This document shows, piece after piece, positions 54,344 to 64,000 of a stretch of DNA of 64,000 nt. The stretch is from Microvirga sp. GTDB taxonomy: Bacteria > Pseudomonadota > Alphaproteobacteria > Rhizobiales > Beijerinckiaceae. The DNA lies in NCBI GenBank assembly GCA_029266525.1, contig JAQSWQ010000012.1:1-64000 (forward strand), in the 5' to 3' direction. Both the position numbers and the translations under genes were made by a program. Each line of letters starts with the position of its first letter. Within the stretch, counting starts at the first letter, position 1. The notes beneath the pieces were generated by a model, which had not been told where the DNA came from, made no database searches, and saw nothing but the letters and a program-made list of their open reading frames with translations.

Positions 54344-54817
54344 ATGAAACTCAACCAAATCAGCGACAACGAAGGCGCGACCAAGGAGCGGATGCGCATC
54401 GGGCGCGGCATCGGCTCCGGCAAGGGCAAGACCGCGGGCCGCGGCGTGAAGGGCCAGAAGGCCCGCACCGGTGTATCGATCAAAGGCTTCGAAGGCGGCC
54501 AGATGCCGCTCCACCGGCGTCTGCCGAAGCGCGGCTTCACGCCGCCGAACGCCCGCGACCTCAACGAGGTCAATCTCGGGCGCATTCAGGAAGCGGTCGC
54601 CGCCGGCAAGCTCGATCAGAGCGCGCCGGTGACCGTCGATACGCTCGTTGCGGCCGGCGTGTTGTCGAAGCCGCGCGACGGCGTGAAGATCCTCGGCGTC
54701 GGCGAGCTCTCGGCGAAGCTGTCCTTCGAGGTGGATGGCGCGTCACAGTCGGCGCGCGCGGCGATCGAGCGGGCCGGCGGCTCGCTCACCATCCTCGGGG
54801 CCGTTGCGGAGGCGTGA
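54344..54817 (+). CDS. rplO: 50S ribosomal protein L15
   Basis: The 157-residue protein starts [20 protein letters not shown] and has the glycine-rich [20 protein letters not shown] and [21 protein letters not shown] strong hairpin follows before secY. Confidence 0.97.
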   Translation: MKLNQISDNEGATKERMRIGRGIGSGKGKTAGRGVKGQKARTGVSIKGFEGGQMPLHRRLPKRGFTPPNARDLNEVNLGRIQEAVAAGKLDQSAPVTVDTLVAAGVLSKPRDGVKILGVGELSAKLSFEVDGASQSARAAIERAGGSLTILGAVAEA

Positions 54818-54845
54818 GCGCGGCCCCACATCCAGCGTGACTGGC

Positions 54846-54874
54846 GGCGGCCCGCGATCCATCGCGAGGCCGCC
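54846..54874 (+). promoter_or_regulatory. Strong hairpin between rplO and secY
   Basis: GGCGGCCCGCGAT (54846-54858) pairs with ATCGCG and GGCCGCC (54861-54874) with one bulged A and a CC turn, a 13-bp stem. Only GTTTG follows, so it is a weak terminator at best and may be an attenuator that lowers secY expression below that of the ribosomal genes. Confidence 0.45.
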
Positions 54875-54923
54875 GTTTGCGTACCCGCTTCAGGCGGACG
54901 CGCGTTTTTAAGGGCAGAGAGAC

Positions 54924-56258
54924 ATGGCCTCGGCAGCCGAACAGCTTGCGGCGAACATCAATTTCGGGGCGATCGCCCGGGCGGAAGAGCTCAAGAAGCG
55001 CATCTGGTTCACGCTCGGCGCGCTCGTCGTGTACCGGCTCGGCACCTACATCCCGCTGCCCGGCATTGACCCCGAGGCGCTGCGCCAGAGCTTCCAGAAC
55101 GCTTCCGGCGGCGTGCTCGGCCTGTTCAACATGTTCTCGGGCGGTGCGATCGAGCGCATGGCGATCTTCGCGCTCAACATCATGCCGTACATCTCGGCGT
55201 CGATCATCATCCAGCTTCTCACCTCGGTGATGCCTGCGCTCGAGGCGCTCAAGAAGGAAGGCGAGTCCGGCCGCAAGGTCCTGAACCAGTACACGCGCTA
55301 TCTCACGGTCCTGCTTGCGGTCTTCCAGTCGTGGGGCATTGCGGTCGGCCTGCAGAGCTCCGGCAACATCGTGCAGGATCCCGGCCTCTTCTTCATGATC
55401 TCGACCGTGATCACGCTGACCGGCGGGACCATGTTCCTGATGTGGCTCGGCGAGCAGATCACCTCGCGCGGCATCGGCAACGGAGCGTCGCTGATTATCT
55501 TCGCCGGTATCGTCGCGAACATCCCATCGGCGATCGCCGGTACGCTCGAGCTCGGCCGCCAGGGCGCAATCTCGACCGCCCTGATTCTCGCCGTGATCGT
55601 GATGGCGATCGGCGTCGTCTATTTCATCGTGTTCATGGAGCGCGCGCAGCGGCGGCTCCTGATAAATTATCCGAAGCGCCAGGTCGGCAACCGCATGTAT
55701 GAGGGGCAGACCTCGTTCCTGCCCCTCAAGCTCAACACCTCGGGCGTAATTCCGCCGATCTTCGCCTCCTCGCTGCTGCTCCTGCCGGCGACGGCGGCGA
55801 GCTTTTCGACGAACCAGGGCACTGGCATCCTCTCGGTGCTGACCACTTATCTCGGCCACGGCCGGCCGCTCTACATGCTGCTCTATGCGGCCCTCATCGC
55901 GTTCTTCGCCTTCTTCTACACGGCGATCGTGTTCAACCCGCAGGAAACCGCCGACAACCTCAAGAAGCACGGCGGCTTCATTCCGGGCATCCGGCCAGGC
56001 GAGCGCACCGCCGATTTCATCGACTACGTGCTCACCCGCATCACGGTGATCGGCGCCGCCTATCTCACGCTGATCTGCCTTATCCCGGAGCTGCTTGTTT
56101 CTTATGCAGCTTTGCCGTTCTATTTCGGCGGCACGTCGCTCCTGATCGTCGTCTCCGTCACCATGGACACGGTCGCGCAGGTCCACGGCCATCTGCTGGC
56201 TCACCAGTACGAAGGGCTGGTGAAGAAGGCGAAGCTGCGCGGCGCGCGGCGGCGATGA
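54924..56258 (+). CDS. secY: Preprotein translocase subunit SecY
   Basis: The 444-residue protein has ten membrane helices and SecY signatures GTYIPLPGIDPEALRQ, MPYISASIIIQLLTSVMPAL and FNPQETADNLKKHGGFIPGI. It is the protein-conducting channel of the Sec system. It starts after a 106-bp gap with a hairpin, and its ATG follows AGAGAG. Confidence 0.98.
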   Translation: MASAAEQLAANINFGAIARAEELKKRIWFTLGALVVYRLGTYIPLPGIDPEALRQSFQNASGGVLGLFNMFSGGAIERMAIFALNIMPYISASIIIQLLTSVMPALEALKKEGESGRKVLNQYTRYLTVLLAVFQSWGIAVGLQSSGNIVQDPGLFFMISTVITLTGGTMFLMWLGEQITSRGIGNGASLIIFAGIVANIPSAIAGTLELGRQGAISTALILAVIVMAIGVVYFIVFMERAQRRLLINYPKRQVGNRMYEGQTSFLPLKLNTSGVIPPIFASSLLLLPATAASFSTNQGTGILSVLTTYLGHGRPLYMLLYAALIAFFAFFYTAIVFNPQETADNLKKHGGFIPGIRPGERTADFIDYVLTRITVIGAAYLTLICLIPELLVSYAALPFYFGGTSLLIVVSVTMDTVAQVHGHLLAHQYEGLVKKAKLRGARRR

Positions 56259-56260
56259 TC

Positions 56261-56309
56261 CACCTCTCCCGTTGGGGAGAGGTCGACTCCGTAGATCGGA
56301 GCGGGTGAG
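56261..56309. repeat. Palindromic intergenic element (CACCTCTCCC type), copy 1
   Basis: CACCTCTCCC-GTT-GGGGAGAGGT (56261-56282) is followed by the smaller stem ACTCCG / CGGAGC and CGGGTGAGG. The same order recurs at 59151-59200. It fills nearly the whole secY-adk gap and may act as a transcript-processing or attenuation structure. Confidence 0.6.
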
Positions 56310-56317
56310 GGGCGTCG

Positions 56318-56932
56318 ATGAGGATCATCCTTCTCGGACCGCCGGGGGCGGGGAAGGGCACGCAGGCCGTTCGTATCGTTGAGCGCTACGGCATCCCGCA
56401 GCTTTCGACCGGCGACATGCTGCGTGCCGCAGTCGCCGCCGGGACGCCGATCGGGCTTAAGGCCAAGGCAGTCATGGAGTCGGGCGGGCTCGTCTCGGAC
56501 GAAATCGTCATCGGCATCGTCGCCGACCGGATCGAGCAGCCGGACGCCCGCAAGGGCTTCATCCTAGACGGCTTCCCCCGGACGGTTGCGCAGGCCGAGG
56601 CGCTCGACCGCATGCTCGCCGAGAAGGGGCTGAAGCTCGACGCCGTGCTCGAGTTCAAGGTCGACCAGAGCCGCCTCGTCGGCCGCATCGAGAAGCGCGC
56701 GGCCGAGACCAAGGCCCGCGGCGAGCCGGTGCGCAAGGACGACGACCCCGAGGTCTTCAAGACCAGGCTCGCCGCCTATGACCGGGACACCGCGGTGGTT
56801 GCTCCCTATTACCGCAAGCGCGGCTTGCTCGTGGAGATCGACGGCATGCGCGCGATCGACGAGGTCACGAAGGCGGTCCTCGACGCGCTACGCGCCTCGC
56901 AAAGGGTTGACGTCGAGGGGGGGACGCATTAG
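56318..56932 (+). CDS. adk: Adenylate kinase
   Basis: The 204-residue enzyme starts [17 protein letters not shown] (P-loop GPPGAGKG, 7-14) and has [18 protein letters not shown]. The LID region after [12 protein letters not shown] is short and lacks the cysteines of the zinc or long type, so this is a short-LID adenylate kinase. It converts ATP and AMP to two ADP. Its place between secY and rpsM is standard. Confidence 0.97.
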   Translation: MRIILLGPPGAGKGTQAVRIVERYGIPQLSTGDMLRAAVAAGTPIGLKAKAVMESGGLVSDEIVIGIVADRIEQPDARKGFILDGFPRTVAQAEALDRMLAEKGLKLDAVLEFKVDQSRLVGRIEKRAAETKARGEPVRKDDDPEVFKTRLAAYDRDTAVVAPYYRKRGLLVEIDGMRAIDEVTKAVLDALRASQRVDVEGGTH

Positions 56933-57098
56933 ATGCCACGCCTCCAGCACGAAACCGGATCGTCCCGGAGGCTTCGCGAGAAGTCGTCCCGGGCTTTCTT
57001 TGCTTGAACGAACCGCGCGAGGGCCGGCCTCCACCGGACGCGCGACAATAACCTTCTTCGCGGCCCGCCAGAGCCGCGGATCACATGGAGATCGGCAC

Positions 57099-57467
<369 letters not shown>

Positions 57468-57639
57468 CGAGCCGGGCGCGCCCGGCTCGTCATCCCGGGC
57501 TTGAGCCGGGGATCTCGGGCCGGTGGGAGCGCCCTCTTTCAACGAGATCCTCGGGTCGTCGCTCCGCGCCGCCCGAGGATGACGAGATACCATCCCGAGC
57601 GCCTGGAACCACGGGCGCGCCTGAAGGATAAAGAGGCAC
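57468..57639. repeat. Palindromic intergenic element between rpsM and rpsK
   Basis: The 172-bp gap holds ATCCCGGGC-TTGA-GCCGGGGAT (57492-57513) and then CTCGTTG-like arms around GATCCTCGGG (57541-57554) with GCCCGAGGATGACGAGAT (57579-57596). The outer and inner parts are mutually complementary (CGTCATCC near 57488, GGATGACG near 57586), giving a larger cruciform-like fold. It belongs to the same style of repeat as 31546-31569. Confidence 0.5.
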
Positions 57640-58029
57640 ATGGCTAAAGAAGCGACCCGCGTCCGCCGCCGCGAACGCAAGAACATCGTCTCCGGCGTGG
57701 CGCATGTGAACGCCTCGTTCAACAACACGATGATCACCATCACCGACGCCCAGGGCAACACGATCTCGTGGTCCTCCGCCGGTTCGCTCGGCTTCAAGGG
57801 CTCGCGCAAGTCGACTCCCTATGCGGCGCAGGTCGCCGCCGAGGACGCCGCGCGCAAGGCCGCCGAGCACGGCATGCGCACGCTCGAGGTCGAGGTGTCC
57901 GGCCCGGGCTCCGGCCGCGAGTCAGCGCTGCGCGCGCTGCAGTCGGCCGGCTTCACGGTAACGTCGATCCGCGACGTGACGCCGATCCCGCATAACGGCT
58001 GCCGCCCTCGCAAGCGCCGCCGCGTATAA
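57640..58029 (+). CDS. rpsK: 30S ribosomal protein S11
   Basis: The 129-residue protein contains [20 protein letters not shown] and the signature [20 protein letters not shown]. It lies on the 30S platform and contacts the mRNA near the Shine-Dalgarno helix. Confidence 0.98.
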   Translation: MAKEATRVRRRERKNIVSGVAHVNASFNNTMITITDAQGNTISWSSAGSLGFKGSRKSTPYAAQVAAEDAARKAAEHGMRTLEVEVSGPGSGRESALRALQSAGFTVTSIRDVTPIPHNGCRPRKRRRV

Positions 58030-58126
58030 CAACCCGCGAATGGCGAATTGCGAATAGCGAAATGGCATGGACCGTTCGCTGATCCATTCGCCGCTCGCCA
58101 CTCACCATTCGCTCAGAGGTGTGGCC

Positions 58127-59143
<1,017 letters not shown>

Positions 59144-59150
59144 GGTGTTT

Positions 59151-59255
59151 CACCTCTCCCGTGAACGGGAGAGGTCGAGTCGCGAAGCGACCGGGTGAGG
59201 GCAGCCTCGCGAGGCTCTCACCCCAGCCCTCTCCCGCAAGCGGGAGAGGGGGAGA
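59151..59255. repeat. Palindromic intergenic element (CACCTCTCCC type), copy 2, with extra stem
   Basis: CACCTCTCCCG-TGAA-CGGGAGAGGT (59151-59174) is followed by GTCGCGAAGCGAC and CGGGTGAGG, as in the copy before adk. A further stem CCCTCTCCCGC-AA-GCGGGAGAGGG (59227-59250) follows. The element fills the rpoA-rplQ gap. Confidence 0.65.
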
Positions 59256-59307
59256 AGCAAACAACGGCCGTTCCTTGGCACGGCGGCCGTAAGCAAAGGA
59301 GAGAGCC

Positions 59308-59733
59308 ATGCGTCACGGCTTCCGGGGCCGGCGGTTCAACCGCACCTCCGAGCATCGCCTCGCGATGTTCGCCAACATGTCCGCCGCGCTGATCAAGCAC
59401 GAGCAGATCGTCACCACGCTTCCGAAGGCGAAGGACCTGCGCCCGGTCGTGGAGAAGCTGATCACGCTCGGCAAGCGCGGCGACCTCCACGCCCGCCGGC
59501 TCGCGATGTCGAAGCTCCGCGACGACGCGATGGTCAGGAAGCTCTTCGACGTGCTCGGACCGCGCTACAAGGAGCGCAACGGCGGCTACACCCGCGTGCT
59601 CAAGGCCGGCTTCCGCTACGGCGACAACGCGCCGCTTGCGGTGATCGAGTTCGTGGACCGCGACGAGGACGCCCGCGGGCAGGACTCGGGGCCGAGCCAG
59701 AAGGCCGAGGGCGAGAGCGCCGCCGCGGCGTAG
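59308..59733 (+). CDS. rplQ: 50S ribosomal protein L17
   Basis: The 141-residue protein starts [20 protein letters not shown] and contains [21 protein letters not shown] Glu/Gly/Ala/Ser-rich tail of about 20 residues extends the C-terminus. It is the last gene of the ribosomal block. Confidence 0.98.
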   Translation: MRHGFRGRRFNRTSEHRLAMFANMSAALIKHEQIVTTLPKAKDLRPVVEKLITLGKRGDLHARRLAMSKLRDDAMVRKLFDVLGPRYKERNGGYTRVLKAGFRYGDNAPLAVIEFVDRDEDARGQDSGPSQKAEGESAAAA

Positions 59734-59755
59734 CACCCGGACCATAGGGCTTGCG

Positions 59756-59783
59756 AAGGGCGGCCGAGCGGGCCGCCCTTTTT
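59756..59783 (+). terminator. Rho-independent terminator after rplQ
   Basis: AAGGGCGGCC (59756-59765) pairs perfectly with GGCCGCCCTT (59771-59780) across a GAGCG loop, and TTTTT follows. It closes the ribosomal block 22 bp after rplQ, and on the other strand it faces the end of the convergent glycosyltransferase gene. Confidence 0.93.
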
Positions 59784-59790
59784 CATTGGT

Positions 59791-61098
59791 TCAGGCAACC
59801 GGGGCCGCCGCCGGCCGCGCGGCCGGCAGGGGCTGGGCGAGTGTGGCGCGAGCCGTGGCGTCGCGCTCGGCCGCCGCATAGACCTCGAGCAGGCCGCCGA
59901 GGTGGCGCTCCATGGTGAGCGGCGCCGCCCAATAGCGGGCGTAGGCCGATTTGCTCATGCGGCGCGCGGCTGCGTCATCCGAAAGCTGTCCCAGACGCAC
60001 GGCAAGCGAGGCCGGATCGCCGGAGCGGAACCAGAAGCCATTGTCGCCGTCGACGACCGCCTCGCGGCCGGCGCAGGCGTCGCTGACGATCACCGGCGTC
60101 CCCAATGCCAGCGCCTCGTAGACGGTGAGCGGCTGCCCCTCGTACCATACCGAGGGGAAGACCAACGCACGGGCGTTTCTCATCAGCCCGAGCACCTCCC
60201 GCGGCGACTTCCAGCCGAGGAACAGGGCTTCCGGGTAGGCCGCGCGCAGTTCCTCGGCGCTTGGCCCGTCCCCGACGAACACCGGCCGCACGCCGGCGAT
60301 CCGCGCGGCCTGTGCGAAGATCGCTGCGCCCTTCTCGGGCGAGAGGCGGCCGACGAACAGGAACTCGCCTTCCGGCCCATCGGCCTTGCGCCCGAGATCC
60401 GGCACCGCGATCGGGTTGTCGACGCGGTGGAACACGGTCGAGGCCGGGAAATAGCCGCCCGCCACCTCCTCCTGCAGCCGACTGATCAGGATCACATGGC
60501 GGATCGACTCCTTCATGCCGCTCAAGTGGTCGAGCGCACCATGGCGGGCGAGGCGCAGGAGCTTGCGGGGGTAGCTCTTCGAATCGCAGTTGCGGGTAAG
60601 ACAGGGCAGGGACATCGGCCGGCGCCGGCAGATCTTTTCGGTCGGATAGTCGTAGAAGCCGCCATTCGGGCAGACGAGGAAGAACTCGTGCATGGTGTAG
60701 ACGAGCGGCAGCCCGGATGCTGCGAGCACCGGCCCGATCGAGGGCGAGAGCGCCTTGGCCCAGCCATGCACGTGGACGACGGTCTCGGCCGGGTTGGCCT
60801 CGGCGAGCAGGGCGCGAAGCGCACGCGCCGCCGCGATGTTCCAAACGACCTGCGTCGCGAAGGCGAGCTTGTTCCTGGTCGAATGGACGTCGTCCTGGCC
60901 GAGGCAGACCACCTCGATACCGGCCTCCGGCAGGCGCGGGTCGACCGGCCCGACCGCCGCGAACAGCGTCACGGCGTGGCCGCGCTCGCGCAGGGCAAGG
61001 GCGGACTCGATCGCGACTTTGGCCTGTCCGCCGTTGATGTGGGCGTGGTCGAGGATGAGGACGATGTGCAAGGCGCGCGCCCCTCTGCGAGCGGACAC
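59791..61098 (-). CDS. Glycosyltransferase family 4
   Basis: The product is 435 residues from the GTG at 61098, which has AAGGGG six bases upstream; a GTG at 61146 would add 16 residues. The N-terminal GT-B domain has IVLILDHAHINGGQAKVAIE and a cysteine-rich loop (FFLVCPNGGFYDYPTEKICR, then LPCLTRNCDS). The C-terminal domain has FVGRLSPEKGAAIFAQAARI and YEGQPLTVYEALALGTPVIV with the two catalytic glutamates of family 4. It transfers a sugar from a nucleotide donor in the cytoplasm, probably for a surface polysaccharide. No other polysaccharide gene is near, so the acceptor is unknown. Confidence 0.92.
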   Translation of the reverse strand: MSARRGARALHIVLILDHAHINGGQAKVAIESALALRERGHAVTLFAAVGPVDPRLPEAGIEVVCLGQDDVHSTRNKLAFATQVVWNIAAARALRALLAEANPAETVVHVHGWAKALSPSIGPVLAASGLPLVYTMHEFFLVCPNGGFYDYPTEKICRRRPMSLPCLTRNCDSKSYPRKLLRLARHGALDHLSGMKESIRHVILISRLQEEVAGGYFPASTVFHRVDNPIAVPDLGRKADGPEGEFLFVGRLSPEKGAAIFAQAARIAGVRPVFVGDGPSAEELRAAYPEALFLGWKSPREVLGLMRNARALVFPSVWYEGQPLTVYEALALGTPVIVSDACAGREAVVDGDNGFWFRSGDPASLAVRLGQLSDDAAARRMSKSAYARYWAAPLTMERHLGGLLEVYAAAERDATARATLAQPLPAARPAAAPVA

Positions 61099-61220
61099 CC
61101 TATTCCCCTTGGATTGAGTCCTCGTAAACGCGTGCGCAGCCGCCACCGTGGCGCCGTAAACTCTTCCTCTCTGACCGGGAATCGCCGAATGATCGCCACC
61201 TGACCTTCGGAGGAGCCGCC

Positions 61221-62648
61221 ATGGGCGCCACGAGCTTCACGCGCCTTGTCCGTGCTTTCAGCCTTGCCGCCGCGATCGGCGCGGGCGGCGCTGCCGGGGC
61301 GCAGCCGGCGCTGCGGGGCGTGCCTGAGAGCAAGCCGCAGATCCAGCTCTCCTTCGCGCCCGCGGTGCGCCAGGCCGCCCCCGCCGTCGTCAACGTCTAC
61401 GGCTCGCGCGTGGACCGGCGCCAGCACGCGGCGATGGAAGACTTCATGCGGCGCTTCTTCGGCGAGGGCGCTCCCGGCGGGCCCGAGGGCTTCCAGGGCC
61501 GCGGCCAGCGCTCTCTGGGCTCGGGGGTCGTGGTCGATCCGGGCGGGCTCGTGGTCACGAACCACCACGTCGTCGAGGGCATGAGCGAGGTGAAGGTGGC
61601 GCTCGCGGATCGGCGCGAGTTCGAGGCTGCGATCGTGCTGAGCGACCCGCGCACCGACCTTGCCGTGCTGAAGGTCAAGAACGCGCCGCAGCTTTCGGCG
61701 GTCGAGTTCGGCGATTCCGAGGCCCTCCAGGTCGGCGATCTCGTGCTCGCGATCGGTAATCCGTTCGGCGTCGGCCAGACCGTCACGCACGGCATCGTCT
61801 CGGCGCTGGCGCGCACGCAGGTCGGCATCACGGATTACCAGTTCTTCATCCAAACCGATGCCGCCATCAATCCCGGCAACTCCGGCGGCGCCCTCGTCGA
61901 CACGGGCGGGCGCCTCGTCGGGATCAACACGGCGATCTTCTCGCGCTCGGGCGGCAGCCACGGTATCGGCTTTGCGATCCCGTCGAGCATGGTGCGGGCG
62001 GTGGTCGAGTCGGCCCGCGACGGAGCCAAGACCGTGCGCCGGCCGTGGCTCGGGGCGCGGCTGCAGAACGTCGCGCCCGACATCGCGGAGTCGATCGGGC
62101 TCGAGCGCCCGGCCGGCGCCCTCGTCGCCTCCGTCCAGGAGAAGAGCCCGGCCGAGGAGGCGGGCCTCAAGCGCGGCGACCTCATCCTGGCGGTCGCGGG
62201 CAAGGACGTCGATACTCCCGAATCCTTCGGCTACCGCTTCTCGCTCCAGGGCACGAGCGGCAAGACCGAGCTCACGGTGATGCGCAACGGCGAGCGCAAG
62301 CTCGTGCCGATCCGCCTGACCACGCCGCCGGAGACACGGCCGCGCGAGCCGGTCAAGGTCAGGGCGCGCTCGCCGCTTTCTGGCGCGACCTTCGTCAACA
62401 TGTCGCCGGCCGTCGCCGACGAGCTCCAGCTCGACATCGGCTCGGAGGGCGTCGCGGTGACGGAGGTCGAGCCGAACTCCCCCGCCATGCGGCTGGGTTT
62501 CCAGAAGGGCGACATCCTCATCGCGGTCAACCGCGAGAAGGTGAAATCGTCGAAGGACGTCGATCGCCTCGCCCGTAGCGGCGCCTCCTTCTGGGAGATC
62601 ACCATCAACCGCGCCGGCCAGGTGCTGACCACCGTGCAGCGGGGCTAA
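61221..62648 (+). CDS. degQ: Periplasmic Do/DegQ-type serine endoprotease
   Basis: The 475-residue protein has a signal peptide (AFSLAAAIGAGGAAGAQPA, cut near residue 27). The trypsin-like triad is His116 in VTNHHVVEG, Asp146 in DPRTDLAVLK and Ser221 in NPGNSGGALVD. Two PDZ domains follow (about 270-365 with GALVASVQEKSPAEEAGLKR, and 385-470 with GVAVTEVEPNSPAMRLGFQK). It degrades or refolds misfolded envelope proteins. In Hyphomicrobiales a protease of this kind usually lies just before rarA; here a minus-strand gene is placed between them. Confidence 0.95.
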   Translation: MGATSFTRLVRAFSLAAAIGAGGAAGAQPALRGVPESKPQIQLSFAPAVRQAAPAVVNVYGSRVDRRQHAAMEDFMRRFFGEGAPGGPEGFQGRGQRSLGSGVVVDPGGLVVTNHHVVEGMSEVKVALADRREFEAAIVLSDPRTDLAVLKVKNAPQLSAVEFGDSEALQVGDLVLAIGNPFGVGQTVTHGIVSALARTQVGITDYQFFIQTDAAINPGNSGGALVDTGGRLVGINTAIFSRSGGSHGIGFAIPSSMVRAVVESARDGAKTVRRPWLGARLQNVAPDIAESIGLERPAGALVASVQEKSPAEEAGLKRGDLILAVAGKDVDTPESFGYRFSLQGTSGKTELTVMRNGERKLVPIRLTTPPETRPREPVKVRARSPLSGATFVNMSPAVADELQLDIGSEGVAVTEVEPNSPAMRLGFQKGDILIAVNREKVKSSKDVDRLARSGASFWEITINRAGQVLTTVQRG

Positions 62649-62872
62649 CATCTCTCCCGTCTGCCCGACAGCTCGACTTGGGAAGCGAGCGCGAGGGCAG
62701 CTTCGCAATGCCTCTCGACTACCCTCTCGCGCTCGCCGGGCACGCGCGGGAACGCCCGCGCGAAACGTTTGCAGGGGCTACGCTTCTCGCCGCGAGAAGT
62801 GGGTTTGTTCGGGGACCGTACGGCAGCGGTGGAGAACTTCCCCGTCCGGCGACGCCCGCGCCCCCGGCACAA

Positions 62873-63817
62873 TCAAAACCCGGCGGCGGCCGCTCTACGA
62901 GCGACGTGTGCCTGTTGGTATTCCGGCGCAGCCTCGACTTGGTCGGGTGCCTCTTCCGCCCCTCCAAGAGCGAGAAACTCGTCGATCGCCACAGTTGGGA
63001 CACGCATGAGGACCGTCATGCCCCGCTTGCCCAGGGTGAGTTGAAAAGCTTCCAACTCGTCCTCTGCGACATACCTCCCGACATGTACGTCCTCCGGCCT
63101 CATCGCAACGCCGCCAAGCTTCTCCTTGATCCAAGCAATCGCGGCACTCACCGGCGAGCCGGGGCCGCCTGGAGGCTCGAACACTAATCGTCGCGGGTTG
63201 TAGAGCGGCGTGACGGACGTTTGCCCGAGGACTTGAAAGATGCTGCCACTCTCGACCTTCGCAGAAACGTTCGCGCGAGCTCTAGCGAGCGGCGCGTCCC
63301 CTTCGGGCCCAAGCGGCACGTCGCCAGAGATAACCACCTTACCGGAATCGGTCTCCGAAACGATCAGGGTTGCTGACCCCGCCTCACGGACCTCGTCGAT
63401 CAGCAAGAACTCGTCATCCCATCGGAGCTGTCCGGCTAGGATCAGCAGAAAAAGGTCGCGGAAGAATCGGTCCTTGTCGGCGATGCGCCGGCTCGAAATA
63501 TCCTGCAGCTGGTAGACGAAGGCGCCGGCGCCCGAAAGCGCGATCTCCATGCCTGCCGCGACCGACGCGGCGCGGCCTTTCGCGACACCTTTGGCATTGA
63601 AGCTCGCGCGATCGGAAAATCCGAGCCTTGCAGGAGAGGCGGTCGCAACGTCCTCTTCGAATGTAATGCCGCGCTGCCGCACGTTCCCTTCGCGATTGAA
63701 GCGTCCGCGCCTCACCGAGCCGTAATCCCCGACCTGCATGCGCTCTGTCGGGAGCCACGGGGTGTAGAGTAGCGTTTTCGCGTAAACGCGACGCTGGACT
63801 TCCTCGACGAAGGACAT
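62873..63817 (-). CDS. Protein of unknown function, 314 residues
   Basis: I do not recognise this protein. It starts MSFVEEVQRRVYAKTLLYTP, has no signal peptide and no clear membrane helix. Residues about 25-230 alternate hydrophobic and polar residues, suggesting a beta-rich domain, with a helical stretch around DKDRFFRDLFLLILAGQLRW (near 118). The C-terminal 80 residues contain SAAIAWIKEKLGG and RGMTVLMRVPTVAIDEFLA, and end in an Ala/Arg-rich tail. It points away from rarA and towards degQ. Frame, length and codon use look like a real gene. The order of elements loosely recalls gasdermin-type pore-forming domains, but I could not find a decisive motif. Confidence 0.75.
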   Translation of the reverse strand: MSFVEEVQRRVYAKTLLYTPWLPTERMQVGDYGSVRRGRFNREGNVRQRGITFEEDVATASPARLGFSDRASFNAKGVAKGRAASVAAGMEIALSGAGAFVYQLQDISSRRIADKDRFFRDLFLLILAGQLRWDDEFLLIDEVREAGSATLIVSETDSGKVVISGDVPLGPEGDAPLARARANVSAKVESGSIFQVLGQTSVTPLYNPRRLVFEPPGGPGSPVSAAIAWIKEKLGGVAMRPEDVHVGRYVAEDELEAFQLTLGKRGMTVLMRVPTVAIDEFLALGGAEEAPDQVEAAPEYQQAHVARRAAAAGF

Positions 63818-63920
63818 CTCAGACCACTCCGGCGGGTAGGGCGCTGCAGATACTAGCGCGTTTTCGATGTCCGCACGAGGGCGTGCGCGCGGGGTTCCTC
63901 GAGATGGTCTAGAGTTCTGT

Positions 63921-64000
63921 CATGTCCGATCTCTTCACCGCTGCCGGACTCGACGAAGCCGCGCCGCGGCCGCTTGCAGACCGGCTGCGGCCGACCAAGC
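63921..64000 (+). CDS. rarA: Replication-associated recombination protein A, 5' end only
   Basis: The frame from the ATG at 63921 reads MSDLFTAAGLDEAAPRPLAD, then RLRPTK at the window edge. This matches the conserved N-terminus of RarA/MgsA AAA+ ATPases (APRPLADRLRP). The protein acts at stalled replication forks. Only 26 codons are present, and the ATPase domain lies outside the window. Confidence 0.82.

Noticed and set aside
54786-56204. Open frame of 472 codons on the minus strand opposite secY
   Set aside because: Charged low-complexity shadow of a membrane-protein gene.

Overview
The window is a GC-rich alphaproteobacterial chromosome segment, most likely from the Hyphomicrobiales (Rhizobiales). 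The evidence is the unbroken rpoBC / str / S10 / spc / alpha ribosomal block, a short-LID adenylate kinase placed between secY and rpsM, the flanking degQ and rarA genes, BTLCP-type and TRAP-type genes, and many short intergenic hairpins. Genus cannot be assigned from the sequence alone.

The left 30 kb is accessory. An RND efflux operon (adaptor plus pump, minus strand) is followed by a YihU/3-hydroxyisobutyrate-type dehydrogenase and two complete TRAP transporters (DctP-DctQ-DctM) separated by an IclR regulator. The second TRAP set runs directly into an amidase and a frameshifted 2-keto-4-pentenoate hydratase remnant. This looks like an uptake and catabolism island for small organic acids or amides. 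Next come a BTLCP transglutaminase-like protein and a 967-residue secreted protein with propeller-like, cadherin and RTX repeats. A stretch of decayed genes follows, with remnants of a SUMT-type methyltransferase, an IS110 transposase and a lipocalin-like protein, plus an inverted dispersed repeat. A minus-strand branched-chain-amino-acid type ABC operon (livK-H-M-G-F) follows, in which livM is broken by a frameshift and an apparent internal deletion. ndk stands alone after it.

At 25987-29729 is the most interesting system: a small peptide with a textbook double-glycine leader, an HlyD/CvaA-type adaptor and a C39-peptidase ABC exporter (PCAT) in one tight operon, with a strong hairpin between the peptide gene and the export genes. 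This is a self-contained peptide-export cassette with no modification enzyme or recognisable immunity gene. It lies where rplK-rplA would normally precede rplJ.

From 30508 to 59733 everything is core information processing on the plus strand: rplJ, rplL, rpoB, rpoC, rpsL, rpsG, fusA, tuf, the full S10 and spc clusters, secY, adk, rpsM, rpsK, rpoA and rplQ. Clear terminators follow rpoC and rplQ, and several other hairpins lie between genes. L5 carries an unusual Lys/Gln/Ala-rich N-terminal extension. After rplQ come a family-4 glycosyltransferase (minus), a DegQ/Do-type periplasmic protease (plus), an unrecognised 314-residue protein (minus) and the first 26 codons of rarA (plus), cut by the window edge.
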